Shown here: one piece after another, positions 17,503 to 26,042 of the stretch
Position numbering within the stretch: the stretch's first letter is position 1
How the letters are laid out: each line of letters begins with the position of its first letter
DNA from: Bradyrhizobium amphicarpaeae
GTDB taxonomy: Bacteria; Pseudomonadota; Alphaproteobacteria; Rhizobiales; Xanthobacteraceae
NCBI RefSeq assembly: GCF_002266435.3
Contig: NZ_CP029426.2
Coordinates: 3,502,001-3,566,000, forward strand
Length of the DNA: 64,000 bases
Direction: 5' to 3'
Notes under the pieces: model-generated
Databases searched by the model: none
Told to the model about the DNA's origin: nothing
Seen by the model: the letters and a program-made list of their open reading frames with translations, nothing else
Made by a program: the position numbers and the translations under genes

Positions 17503-17531
17503 CATATAGCGCGCCATCGGCGGATTGTCAC
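17503..17531 (-). promoter_or_regulatory. promoter of the aroG leader
   Basis: On the minus strand GTGACA (17526-17531; five of six to TTGACA) and TATATG (17503-17508) are 17 bases apart, a near-ideal sigma-70-type promoter. Transcription would begin near 17495-17497, the first base of the leader peptide's ATG. Confidence 0.7.
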
Positions 17532-17563
17532 CCCCCAATCGCCGCGGCAGGTAACGAGGCGCC

Positions 17564-18142
17564 TCAGGTGTTGCTGTTGCGCGCCGCCAGCGCCAAGCCG
17601 ATCAGGCTGGCGCCGCCGAACAGCAGGTTGATACCGACGAGGACGCCGATCGCCCATTCCGCCGAGCTCGGCAGTCCGGTGATCACCATAAACGAGATCG
17701 CGATGTCGACGAGGCCCGAGATCAGAAGCCACGACCAGCGGCTGCTCAGCTCGCGGCGGTGCTCCAGCGCGTACATGATGGTGGCGACGCCCTCGGCCAG
17801 GAAGTAGGCGCCGACGACGATGGTCAGCGTCAGCACGGCCTGCATCGGCCGGGCCAGCAGCAGCAGGCCGGCAAGCACGGCGAGCGCAGCCGAAATCAGC
17901 GACCACCAGAAGCCCGGGGTGCTGCGCGCCCAATAGGTCACGATCAATCCGCCGATACCGCTGATCAGGAACATCCAGCCGAGGAAAATCGCGATCGCGA
18001 GGCTTGCGAGCGGCGGCAGGATCAGCGCCGCGACGCCGAGAATGGCGAGCAGAATGCCCTCGAACAGGAAGGCCTTCCAGTGGGCCTTGACCGTCTGGTT
18101 CATCATGGATTGCAGCCGTGAAAAATCTTCGGGCGACGTCAT
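17564..18142 (-). CDS. HdeD-family (DUF308) membrane protein
   Basis: A 192-residue inner-membrane protein with about six hydrophobic segments (ILLAILGVAALILPPLASLAIAI and following pairs), the repeated-helix-pair pattern of the HdeD/DUF308 family linked to acid stress in enterobacteria. The start at 18142 (MTSPEDFSRL) fits family N-termini better than an in-frame start 11 codons upstream. The role here is unproven. The aroG promoter lies between it and aroG. Confidence 0.85.
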   Translation of the reverse strand: MTSPEDFSRLQSMMNQTVKAHWKAFLFEGILLAILGVAALILPPLASLAIAIFLGWMFLISGIGGLIVTYWARSTPGFWWSLISAALAVLAGLLLLARPMQAVLTLTIVVGAYFLAEGVATIMYALEHRRELSSRWSWLLISGLVDIAISFMVITGLPSSAEWAIGVLVGINLLFGGASLIGLALAARNSNT

Positions 18143-18211
18143 CGGCAGGCTCCAGATCGAAAGGTCAGCGCTCAATCTAGTATGCGCGCGGCGCGCTTGC
18201 CATCCCGCGGC

Positions 18212-19252
18212 TCATCCGCCGCCGGGGGCCGAGGAAAAACCTTCTGCGCTGGTGCGGATGCGGTTGCGGCCGAGAACATAGATCGCCGTTGTGACAATCA
18301 GAAGCGCCAGGCCGAGCAGGATCGAGACGAAACCGATCGGGATCAGGGCCAGCGTCAGATTGCGCTCGGGGTTGATGAGCCAGTGATGGATCGAGGTCAG
18401 CACGAAGGCGAGGCCGAGGAAACCGACGCCGCCACCGGCCAGCAGCAGCGCCCACATCCGCCGGAGCTGGCTGAGCCGCTCCCGTGCGACATCGGTCCGG
18501 GGGGCATGGTGGCGGGCGACGCGCCGGACCAGACGGATCGCGAAGGCGATCGAGCTGAAGCCGATCAGGAGGCTGGCGGCACCCAGCCACATCCGGAGCG
18601 TCGGATCGAGGTCGGGCATTCTTTGCAGGGTCAGCAGCGGAAAGTCGAAGGCCGAATGCAGCGCGAGCGGGCCGGCGAGCATCAGCAGGCGGCTGGAGAG
18701 GCGGGCCCAGTCGCGATGGTGGCGGTTCGCGCCGAGCGCCGTGCCGGCGCGCGCGATCGTCAGGTAAGCGCCCGCGATGATGCCGAGCGCGCCGTGGAAC
18801 GGCACGGTCAGGACGCTGCGCAAGGCGGCCAGCGAGCGCCACATCTCGGCGTGCTGAACCAGATAAGCCAGGTTCTCGTAAGCGGCGAAGCCGAGGCCGA
18901 CCGCGGCGCCGTAGACCACGGTATCCATCGGATTGGCAAAGGTCCGCCGCTTGGTCGAGGCGATCAGCACGATGGCGATCACCTTGACGGCTTCCTCAGG
19001 CAGCGCGACGCCGAAGATCGAATGCATCGCCAGCGCCGCCCAGGGGTCGTCGGGCGCCGCGACCATCTTGGCGAAGGGGGCGCGGGCGAGGCCAAGCAGC
19101 GAGATGCTGGCCGCCCCTAACAGAAACGCGGTCCAGACCTGGGCCGGCGGGCCAGGGCGCTCCTCGGCGGCGATGACAAGCCACAGCATCAGCAGCGCCG
19201 GGGCGATGGCGGCTGTTCCGATAACGGTGGGCAACGCTTCAATCAGGTACAT
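18212..19252 (-). CDS. PrsW-family intramembrane protease-like protein
   Basis: A 346-residue protein with about eight or nine membrane segments. Motifs of the PrsW/CPBP-like glutamic intramembrane proteases are seen in order: PEEAVK near residue 87, GFAAYENLAYL, PFHGALGIIAGAYL and ALHSAFDFP. These supply the paired glutamates and the histidines of the active site. PrsW in Bacillus cleaves an anti-sigma factor; the substrate here is unknown. A charged proline/arginine linker separates a C-terminal group of helices. Confidence 0.85.
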   Translation of the reverse strand: MYLIEALPTVIGTAAIAPALLMLWLVIAAEERPGPPAQVWTAFLLGAASISLLGLARAPFAKMVAAPDDPWAALAMHSIFGVALPEEAVKVIAIVLIASTKRRTFANPMDTVVYGAAVGLGFAAYENLAYLVQHAEMWRSLAALRSVLTVPFHGALGIIAGAYLTIARAGTALGANRHHRDWARLSSRLLMLAGPLALHSAFDFPLLTLQRMPDLDPTLRMWLGAASLLIGFSSIAFAIRLVRRVARHHAPRTDVARERLSQLRRMWALLLAGGGVGFLGLAFVLTSIHHWLINPERNLTLALIPIGFVSILLGLALLIVTTAIYVLGRNRIRTSAEGFSSAPGGG

Positions 19253-19531
19253 CGGCGCCGAAAATAGGTTCCCTTGATCCGCTTATCTACATTCACCGAT
19301 GCGACCATCTGTCATGCGCGCTGTCGGCTCGCTTAATGGACGCGATAGCTTGCGTTCACCTGCAGTCACCCGCGGGTGCAAAATACACGCGAAATCAATT
19401 GCATGACAGCACCCGTTCGTCATCCCTGACAACGACTGCCCGACCAAGGTCGGGACGCGATTGGCAAGCTGGATCAATGAAGTGCGCAAGTTTCTTCGAT
19501 TCACCGCGCAGCGGCGCGCGAGATAGGCCAG

Positions 19532-19687
19532 CTAGCTGCGCTTCGTTGGTCCCCGACGGGGCGGTGAGGTGATCCGGCGGGTCCGCGTCTGCTCCAGCTC
19601 CCAGAAGGCGCGTACGAGGCACGTGCCGAGGCAGAAGACGATGAGCAACAGCAGGAAGGCCTGGTCCACGGCGGGGATGTGTATCAT
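19532..19687 (-). CDS. small single-pass membrane protein
   Basis: A 51-residue frame starting MIHIPAVDQ with one membrane segment (AFLLLLIVFCLGTCLVRAFW) and a basic C-terminal tail (TRTRRITSPPRRG, ending KRS). The tail is positively charged, so it probably stays in the cytoplasm. No strong ribosome site. Composition and topology support a real small protein; function is unknown. Confidence 0.5.
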   Translation of the reverse strand: MIHIPAVDQAFLLLLIVFCLGTCLVRAFWELEQTRTRRITSPPRRGPTKRS

Positions 19688-19746
19688 GGCGATGATAAAG
19701 CAACGCCCATGCCATGCGTTCCCGGAACGGCCGGCGTTTTTCGGCT

Positions 19747-20019
19747 TCAGTGCGTGGTGAACGGCGGCGGCGCCCCGGGAGCGACGTCGAAGGCGCCGAG
19801 ATGGAATTCCTCACCGAGGGATGCGTCGGCCTCGCCCGGTTGCGTCAGCAGCGTGAACGCGGCCTGCGGGTAGAGCCTCCAGATCTCCAGATCGCCGGCG
19901 GTGATGGTGAGCCAGCCGAACGTGTACATGTAACGTCCGGGCTCCGTGACCCGGCCGACCCTGTCCCAAGTGATCTTGCCAACTGTGATTTTGTCCACTG
20001 TGATCTTGTCGACTGCCAT
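19747..20019 (-). CDS. conserved hypothetical protein with DKIT repeats
   Basis: A 90-residue protein. The N-terminus MAVDKITVDKITVGKITW is built from a five-residue unit repeated three times, the DNA being a 15-base near-repeat. The remainder (GRYMYTFGWLTITAGDLEIW, then YPQAAFTLL and EFHLGAFDV) has a beta-rich pattern and no membrane segment. The start at 20019 is chosen as the first ATG of the repeat. Function is unknown. Confidence 0.65.
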   Translation of the reverse strand: MAVDKITVDKITVGKITWDRVGRVTEPGRYMYTFGWLTITAGDLEIWRLYPQAAFTLLTQPGEADASLGEEFHLGAFDVAPGAPPPFTTH

Positions 20020-20157
20020 TCGGTCCCCCGATCGCAAGTCTGCAAATGACGCCGGCCCTTGGGGCACGGGCGTTCAAAAACTGATCCCGCAATGGGGCCG
20101 CGATAGGGCGACGATGCGGAGGCAAGACGGCTCCAGCTGAGGTCGGGCAGGCCGGCT

Positions 20158-20784
20158 TCAGGCCGACTGCTGCAGCGGCGAGCGCACGATGAGCCGGACC
20201 AGGTCGTCCCGCGGCAGTTTTTCGGCGAATTTGACCGCAAAGCCGTTGTCGAATTTGCGGATGACCCGCCCGACGCAGGCGCCGACGGCAAGCGGGGTTC
20301 CCACCGGTGGGTCGTACTCGCAGGAGATCGCCACCCCCGCCGTAGAGACGTCGATGATGAAGCAGGCATAGGTGTGGCCATCGGCGAGCGTCAGGACAGT
20401 GTGCGAGACCTGCGGAACGAAACGTGCGTCGCGCCGCAGTTCCTTGACGCTGTCGTCCTTCTGCTTCTTTTCGAGCCAGGTGAGCTTTTCCGACATCCAG
20501 GCGCGCCGCGCCCGCGTCATGTCGAGCTCCATCAGGAAACCCGACTTCAGCGTCGCGCTGATCGTGCACTGGAATTCGCCGAAATCCTGGAAATAGGAGG
20601 TGAGGCGCTCCCCGACCTTACCGACGACGGGCACGTCCACGATCATGCGGAAGGGCGAAACGCGCTTGGTGCGGCAGGCGAAGCTGCGCAACTTGCCCTC
20701 GCAATCGTACCAGCGCGGCAGCGAGTAGCTGCCGCTCACCGTGACATCCACTGCTCGTTGCCTGAGGAACTCTGCGACGGACAT
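20158..20784 (-). CDS. PilZ-domain protein
   Basis: A 208-residue protein, probably two PilZ-like halves. The C-terminal half has the c-di-GMP-binding pattern: RRDARF (RxxxR-type) near residue 117 followed by DVSTAGVAI (D/NxSxxG). The N-terminal half lacks a clear RxxxR. PilZ proteins transmit c-di-GMP levels to motility, polysaccharide or cell-cycle targets. The ATG at 20784 is preferred over a TTG three codons upstream. A second PilZ protein is encoded at 25480-25734. Confidence 0.88.
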   Translation of the reverse strand: MSVAEFLRQRAVDVTVSGSYSLPRWYDCEGKLRSFACRTKRVSPFRMIVDVPVVGKVGERLTSYFQDFGEFQCTISATLKSGFLMELDMTRARRAWMSEKLTWLEKKQKDDSVKELRRDARFVPQVSHTVLTLADGHTYACFIIDVSTAGVAISCEYDPPVGTPLAVGACVGRVIRKFDNGFAVKFAEKLPRDDLVRLIVRSPLQQSA

Positions 20785-21000
20785 GCGGGCCAATCGTGTT
20801 TCGGATCATTTCCGTAATTCCACGGTAGCGGTCAAATTCTAAGTAAATGATACCAGCGCTCAGGAGCAGGGGTAAATTTCCGGTAAATGCACGCCTCGGT
20901 CGCGTAGCCGAAAGCGCGGCAAAAGGAGCCGTTAGGCTGCAGGCCGTCTCACAACCTCGTCATTGAGGGCTCGGTGAAGCAACGAGGCGCCGCGGCACAG

Positions 21001-21705
21001 CTAGAGAAATCCGAACAGCACTAGTAAAGCCAGCGCGCCCACGGCCATGACGAACTGGATCGTCATCCATGTCAGGCCGTTCGGGCTGATCTCCAATCCC
21101 AGCGGCGGGAATGCACGCCGCATCGCCAGCGCCGTGGAGGCCTCGGCGGTGGCGAGCAGGAGGGCGATGCCGGCAGTGAAAGACCATGACTCGGCCGGAG
21201 GCATCCATGATGCGAGCCAGGTGGGAACGGAGCCTTTCAAGGCGGCGAGCAACGCGAACCAGCCGAACCAGAATGCGGAGCGCTTGATGATGGCGGGGCC
21301 GATCGTTTCGGGCTCGAGGCGGATACCGATCGTCGCCAGCGCGCTTTCGATGCGCTCGGCGTCGGTCAGGACGACGAACCCGCCGAGATAGAGCGGAATG
21401 CGCGACTGGAAGAGCAAAGCGAGGATGCCGAACACGATGGCGTAGCCGATGACATCGCCGAGAATATCCTTGGCGCTCCGGTCCGGCAGGCCAGGCGCGA
21501 CCGGAGCAGATTCTGGCTGCGGCTGCGGAAGCGATCTGGCGCGCGCCAGATGCTCCAGCATTCTGGCACGCCGGTCCGGCGAATATGGCGCCGCGCGGCG
21601 CATCCATGCCGGTGGCGTGGTCGTCATCGCGGGGGCGGCGGAGTGGCCCTCCGGGGTCGATTTGCGCTGTTCCATGAGCCGAACCAGATCCATCCGTGAC
21701 GCCAT
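21001..21705 (-). CDS. hypothetical membrane protein
   Basis: A 234-residue protein. The first 75 residues are basic and proline-rich (cytoplasmic). About four membrane segments follow (DVIGYAIVFGILALLFQ; AFWFGWFALLAAL; SFTAGIALLLATAEAS; and QFVMAVGALALLVLFGFL at the very end). No domain is recognised. Composition is typical of the neighbourhood. Confidence 0.65.
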   Translation of the reverse strand: MASRMDLVRLMEQRKSTPEGHSAAPAMTTTPPAWMRRAAPYSPDRRARMLEHLARARSLPQPQPESAPVAPGLPDRSAKDILGDVIGYAIVFGILALLFQSRIPLYLGGFVVLTDAERIESALATIGIRLEPETIGPAIIKRSAFWFGWFALLAALKGSVPTWLASWMPPAESWSFTAGIALLLATAEASTALAMRRAFPPLGLEISPNGLTWMTIQFVMAVGALALLVLFGFL

Positions 21706-21825
21706 CGCTGCGCGCGAGGCGGTTTCTTCCGGACGTTGGTCGGAGGCAAGGGCCGGGGAGGTTCATGCGGAGTGACGGATATCGCCGTTCGTCGCCCAGG
21801 GCCGGGGGCGAGTTGGCGGCGGATT

Positions 21826-22037
21826 TCAGATTTCACCTTCCTGCCGAAGGTGCTCCGCGACCGGCGGCAATGCCTGGTCGACGATCTTCTTGTTGATCTC
21901 GTCCCACAGTTGCGCTTGAGTGCCGGGAGGTCTGGGGGGACCCCATTGATGTCTATTTTTTTGGCTGCGGCGTCTCGCGCCGCGGTATTGGATTTTGCAG
22001 TCAATTTCAGTTCGGGCAGGCTCAATGAAACCTGCAT
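21826..22037 (-). pseudogene. small protein gene with a frameshift at a G6/C6 run
   Basis: From ATG 22037 the first frame reads MQVSLSLPELKLTAKS and on to INGVPP. From there a different frame continues coherently as GTQAQLWDEINKKI and ends HLRQEGEI at the stop at 21826. The switch falls at six identical bases (21934-21939); one extra base would restore a 70-residue protein. Upstream of the ATG it abuts the divergent methyltransferase gene. It could be a true decayed gene, a slippage site or a base error. No function is recognised. Confidence 0.5.
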
Positions 22038-22043
22038 CTCGCC

Positions 22044-23495
22044 ATGGACATGACCGTGATGTCCGGCGGCCTGTCGCCGCGGAAGGCAGGCGTTCTCGAT
22101 CACGCGGACCGTATCGCCACGGATCGCGTGGCATGGCGCGCGAAGAACGGCTTTTTCCACGACGAGGATGAACGCTATCTCCGGTTTCTGATCCCGCCGG
22201 GAAGTCGCGTCCTCGACATCGGCTGCGGCATCGGCGATACGCTCGCGAGTCTCGCGCCGTCACACGGCGTCGGGGTCGATTTCTGTCGCAAGCAAATCGC
22301 GATCGCGCGGCAGCGCCACGCCGACCTCACTTTCGTCGAAGGCGATGTCGAGAACCCCGCGACGCTCGACGCGGTGCAAGGTCCGTTCGACTATATCCTC
22401 GTCCTCGATACGATCGGTTCGATGGAGGATTGTCAGAAGTTCATCGCCCAGCTGCATCCGTTCTGCACGCGGGATACGCGGCTGGTGATCGGGTACTTCT
22501 CGCATCTGTGGTACCCCCTGCTGAAGCTCGCCGAGTTCGTCGGGCTGCGGATGCCGCATCCGGACCAGAACGTGCTGTCTCCGTCCGACCTGCGCAGCCT
22601 TGCCGGGCTTGCGGATTTCGATCCGGTGAAGTCGGAGCAGCGCGTGCTCTCGCCGGTGCGGATGTTCGGGCTCGGGCGCTTTCTCAATCGTTTCGTCAGC
22701 GTGCTGCCGGGAATCCGCCAGTTGGCGCTTCGGCATTATCTGGTCGCACGGTCCAGCCGCAAGGCGAGGGAAGAGTTCGCCTCGGCCACCGTCGTCGTCC
22801 CGGCGCGCAACGAGCGCGGCAATATCGAGCCCGCGGTCCTGCGAATTCCCGACTTCTGCAGCGACATCGAGATCATCTTCATCGAAGGCCACAGCCAGGA
22901 CGGCACCTTCGAGGAGATGGAGCGGGTCAGGCAGGCGTATCCGTCCAAGGACATCAAGGTGATGCGCCAGCCCGGCAAGGGCAAGGCCGACGCCGTCTTC
23001 ACCGCGTTCGATGCGGCGCGCGGCGACGTGCTGATCATTCTCGACGCCGACCTGACCATGCCGCCGGAGCAGATTCCGAAATTCGTCGAGGCGCTGCTGG
23101 CGGGCAAGGGCGAGTTCGTCAATGGATCTCGCCTGGTCTATCCGATGGACGACGGCGCGATGCGCTTCCTCAATCTGATCGCCAACAAGGTCTTTTCCTA
23201 TCTGTTCTCCTGGCTGCTCAATCAGCGCTATACCGACACGCTGTGCGGCACCAAGGTCCTGCGCCGCAGCGACTATCGGCGCCTGAAGGCCGGCAAGGCC
23301 TATTTCGGTGATTTCGATCCGTTCGGCGACTTCGACCTGATCTTCGGCGCATCGAAGCTCAACCTGAAGTCCGTGGATCTCCCGATCCGCTATGCCGCAC
23401 GCACCTATGGCGAGACCCAGATCTCCAGGTTTCGCCATGGCTGGATGCTGCTGAAGATGGTGGCTTTCGCCTTCCTCAAGATCAAGGCGATCTGA
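22044..23495 (+). CDS. methyltransferase-glycosyltransferase fusion protein
   Basis: A 483-residue two-domain protein. Residues about 45-200 are a class I SAM methyltransferase (LDIGCGIGD at 57-65, then GVGVDFCRKQ). Residues about 248-483 are a family 2 glycosyltransferase of the dolichol-phosphate-mannose synthase type, with ATVVVPARNERGNI, the metal-binding DAD in ILDADLTMP and DTLCGTKVLRR. It has no strong membrane segment. It probably modifies a lipid-linked or surface glycan, with the membrane protein encoded next as partner; that is inference. Confidence 0.9.
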   Translation: MDMTVMSGGLSPRKAGVLDHADRIATDRVAWRAKNGFFHDEDERYLRFLIPPGSRVLDIGCGIGDTLASLAPSHGVGVDFCRKQIAIARQRHADLTFVEGDVENPATLDAVQGPFDYILVLDTIGSMEDCQKFIAQLHPFCTRDTRLVIGYFSHLWYPLLKLAEFVGLRMPHPDQNVLSPSDLRSLAGLADFDPVKSEQRVLSPVRMFGLGRFLNRFVSVLPGIRQLALRHYLVARSSRKAREEFASATVVVPARNERGNIEPAVLRIPDFCSDIEIIFIEGHSQDGTFEEMERVRQAYPSKDIKVMRQPGKGKADAVFTAFDAARGDVLIILDADLTMPPEQIPKFVEALLAGKGEFVNGSRLVYPMDDGAMRFLNLIANKVFSYLFSWLLNQRYTDTLCGTKVLRRSDYRRLKAGKAYFGDFDPFGDFDLIFGASKLNLKSVDLPIRYAARTYGETQISRFRHGWMLLKMVAFAFLKIKAI

Positions 23496-23521
23496 AGCGC
23501 GGGAGCCACGGTTCGACGACG

Positions 23522-25165
23522 ATGATGCCGGACGATTGCTGCTTCCCCGACGCGCACGTGAGCGGGAGGATCAGAACGCTGCTGATCCTCGTCGTGCCGT
23601 TGCTCTATCTGGCGGCGACGCTGCTCTATTCGGCCGACCAGGCCGTCTGGGGCGTCCAGGTCGATCCGGAATCGGCGTACACCATGAACGGGCTGGTGGC
23701 GGCGGCAGGATACGGCTCACTGAAATTCGATCATCCGGGAACGACGACGACGCTGCTCGTCGAACTGATCGTCAGGGGCTGGGCCCTGTTCGCCGGGCCT
23801 AAGGATATCGTCGCGTTCGGGCTCGAACATTACGATGCGATCACATCGGCGGCGCGCGCCGGCGAGGCGCTGCTGCTCACGGCCGCGCTGCTGGCCGGCG
23901 GGATCATCGTCGGCCGGGCGACGCACAGCGCGATCGCTGCGATGCTGTTTCAGGCCGGCGCGTTCGTGCACGCGGACACGTTTCACTTCCAGATGGTTGT
24001 TGCGCCGGAAAGCCTGATGGCCGCGATCGCGCTGTTCGGCATGGCGATCGTGATCAAGGCCGCGCTCGATGCGCATCCGCCGTCGACGGGGCTCGGCGTC
24101 GTCTGCGGGGTCATCTTCGCGCTCGGGTTCGCGACGAAATATCTCTATCTGCCGCAGGCGCTGTTCGCCGTATGCCTGCTTGGAAACAGGCGCGCCTTCG
24201 TCGCCGCCACGGTCACCGGGGCGATCGGCTTCGTTGGCTTCAGCCTGATCTTCAATCCGGGAACGATCACGCGCGGGTTCGGATGGCTCGTGCAAATCGC
24301 CACCCACAAGGGAAATTACGGCGAGGGCGAGCCCGGCTTCATTGATTTCGGAACGTTCTGGTCGAACATGGCCGAGATCATCAAGGCGGCGCCGCTCGTG
24401 TTCGGCGTGTATGTCGCAGCGGCGGCCGCGGCGCTGGCCTGGTGCATCAAGAGCAGGAACTGGCGCGATCCGGTCAGCCTGACGCTCGGTGCCGCCGTCC
24501 TCATCCATGCAGCACATCTCGTGGCAACGTCGAAGCATTATGCGCTGCATTACATGATGGTGCCGTGGGTCCTGACCGGAGGCGTGCTGGTCCTGATCGT
24601 GGTGCAGGTCAGGCGGCTGCTCCCCGCCGTCCCTCCGGCCGCGCTGAGCCTGCTTGCCGGCAGCCTGTGTGCCGCCATGAGCGCGATGACGCTGATCGAC
24701 GCCCGCGCCGCAGCGCTGCAGGCGTCTCAGTCGAACGCGATCGGGGCCCGGCTTTCGAAGGCCGTGGTCGCGGCGGGTCCGGCCTGCGCCAACGTCTCCG
24801 GCATGTTCGTGCGCGCGCCGGAGAACGACATGAACCACGGCTGGGACATGACGCTGCAGCTCTGGGGCGACCAGGCGATGCGGGACAGGTTTTCCGCGGC
24901 CTATGCGAGCGCTTTCAGGGTCCCGCTGCTGGACCACAATGGCTACACGCATGTCCTCAAGCAAAATTTTCGTCCGGACAGCTACGCCAGGCTCGGGGCG
25001 GACTATCCCTGCATCATCGTCCGCTCGGCGGTGGTGCTCGATGCCGAAAATTCGATCGGACTGCTGGCGCTCAACCCGGACCATTGCGTGATCGAGGGGA
25101 TCCACGTCTATACCGTCGGGCTCGCCTGCGCGAAGGTGCGCGGCAGCTTTCTGGAGCAGAGGTGA
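23522..25165 (+). CDS. polytopic membrane protein, possible GT39/PMT-like glycosyltransferase
   Basis: A 547-residue protein with about ten to twelve membrane segments and a C-terminal soluble part of about 130 residues. An early loop bearing VDPESAYTMNGL and, further on, DHPGTTTTLL resembles the acidic first loop of GT-C enzymes (ArnT/PMT-like), which transfer sugars from lipid carriers. The preceding DPM1-like gene makes such a role plausible. No signature is strong enough to be sure. The gap to the upstream gene is 26 bases, suggesting one operon. Confidence 0.6.
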   Translation: MMPDDCCFPDAHVSGRIRTLLILVVPLLYLAATLLYSADQAVWGVQVDPESAYTMNGLVAAAGYGSLKFDHPGTTTTLLVELIVRGWALFAGPKDIVAFGLEHYDAITSAARAGEALLLTAALLAGGIIVGRATHSAIAAMLFQAGAFVHADTFHFQMVVAPESLMAAIALFGMAIVIKAALDAHPPSTGLGVVCGVIFALGFATKYLYLPQALFAVCLLGNRRAFVAATVTGAIGFVGFSLIFNPGTITRGFGWLVQIATHKGNYGEGEPGFIDFGTFWSNMAEIIKAAPLVFGVYVAAAAAALAWCIKSRNWRDPVSLTLGAAVLIHAAHLVATSKHYALHYMMVPWVLTGGVLVLIVVQVRRLLPAVPPAALSLLAGSLCAAMSAMTLIDARAAALQASQSNAIGARLSKAVVAAGPACANVSGMFVRAPENDMNHGWDMTLQLWGDQAMRDRFSAAYASAFRVPLLDHNGYTHVLKQNFRPDSYARLGADYPCIIVRSAVVLDAENSIGLLALNPDHCVIEGIHVYTVGLACAKVRGSFLEQR

Positions 25166-25181
25166 GGGGAACCCGGGCTGC

Positions 25182-25256
25182 TGGCGCTCCCTAGCGGAAT
25201 CGAACCGCTCTCTCCACCGTGAAAGGGTGGCGTCCTAACCGATAGACGAAGGGAGC
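25182..25256 (-). tRNA. tRNA-Glu (TTC), CCA encoded
   Basis: On the minus strand the acceptor arms GCTCCCT / AGGGAGC pair fully. The anticodon loop reads CCTTTCACG with anticodon TTC. The T-arm GGTTCGATTCC is canonical, and the discriminator G is followed by an encoded CCA. The gene lies just downstream of, and opposite to, the membrane-protein gene. Confidence 0.95.
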
Positions 25257-25479
25257 AAACGCAGGGCCCTGCCGATTTTGCCGACACGACCGCTGCCGGC
25301 CGAGTCGGGCCCGGCGGCTTGCAGCGGGCGAACGTATAGTGTCCTTTCTGGCTCCCCGCAAGCCGTCCGGGACCGGTCTTTTGGGACCGGTGGACAGCGC
25401 CGGCCCGGGATGATCCTGAGGCGATTTCAACGGTTTCTTAGGGTTCCCTGCGTAGCGCTGGACGAGGAGATATTTGCCA

Positions 25480-25734
25480 ATGCCACCGCCGAAAAAGCGC
25501 GCCAGCCGCAAGCTGCTGTCGCAGCAAGCCTGGATCACGCTCGACGGCGGCTTCGCCGCGCGGCAGTGCCTGGTCAAGGACATCTCGGATACCGGCGCCA
25601 AGATCACGCTGGACGAGGACGCGAGCCAGCTCCCGGGCATGATCCGGCTCGCCTTCGCACGCGATGCGCGCACCGGGCGGAGCTGCCAGGTGGTCTGGCG
25701 CCGCGGCAAATCCGCCGGCATCAAGTTCATCTGA
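25480..25734 (+). CDS. short PilZ-domain protein
   Basis: An 84-residue protein, nearly the size of one PilZ domain. The DISDTGAKI motif fits the D/NxSxxG pattern, and the basic N-terminus (KKRASRKL) replaces the canonical RxxxR, so c-di-GMP binding is uncertain. WRRGKSAGIKF closes the domain as in other rhizobial small PilZ proteins. GAGGAG lies upstream. A TTG two codons earlier is an alternative start. Confidence 0.85.
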   Translation: MPPPKKRASRKLLSQQAWITLDGGFAARQCLVKDISDTGAKITLDEDASQLPGMIRLAFARDARTGRSCQVVWRRGKSAGIKFI

Positions 25735-25790
25735 TCGCGACCGCAGCCGCCCCAATGGCGCGCGGCACCCGTCCGGGCTAGAACGCCGCC

Positions 25791-26037
25791 ATGCGCGTGC
25801 TGCTTCCCATCCTGATCCCGTTGCTGGCCGCAAAAGCCGCGGCGACTGAGGCCGTTCGTCTGCCGCCCACGGAGCGGCCGCAGGCCGGCAAGGCGCTTGC
25901 CGCTGAAGGGCGCGGGCGGGAAGGCCCAATCAGGCTCCTGCGCCAATTACGGCCCGCGCTTCGTCATGGTCGAGGGCACCGGGACCTGCGTGAAGATCGG
26001 CGGCTCGATCAGCGTCGACACCACCGTCAGGCGCTAA
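25791..26037 (+). pseudogene. short porin-like gene interrupted by a frameshift
   Basis: From ATG 25791 the frame gives a signal-peptide-like start (MRVLLPILIPLLAAKAAA). In the frame offset by one base, the sequence reads SCANYGPRFVMVEGTGTC then VKIGGSISVDTTVRR to a TAA at 26037. That C-x(n)-YGPxF-x-GTxTCxxIGG pattern is the N-terminal signature of alphaproteobacterial Porin_2 proteins. The frames meet between about 25891 and 25921. Either a small porin-derived gene has been disrupted, or a base is wrong. No long homopolymer is present. Confidence 0.6.
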
Positions 26038-26042
26038 AGCCG

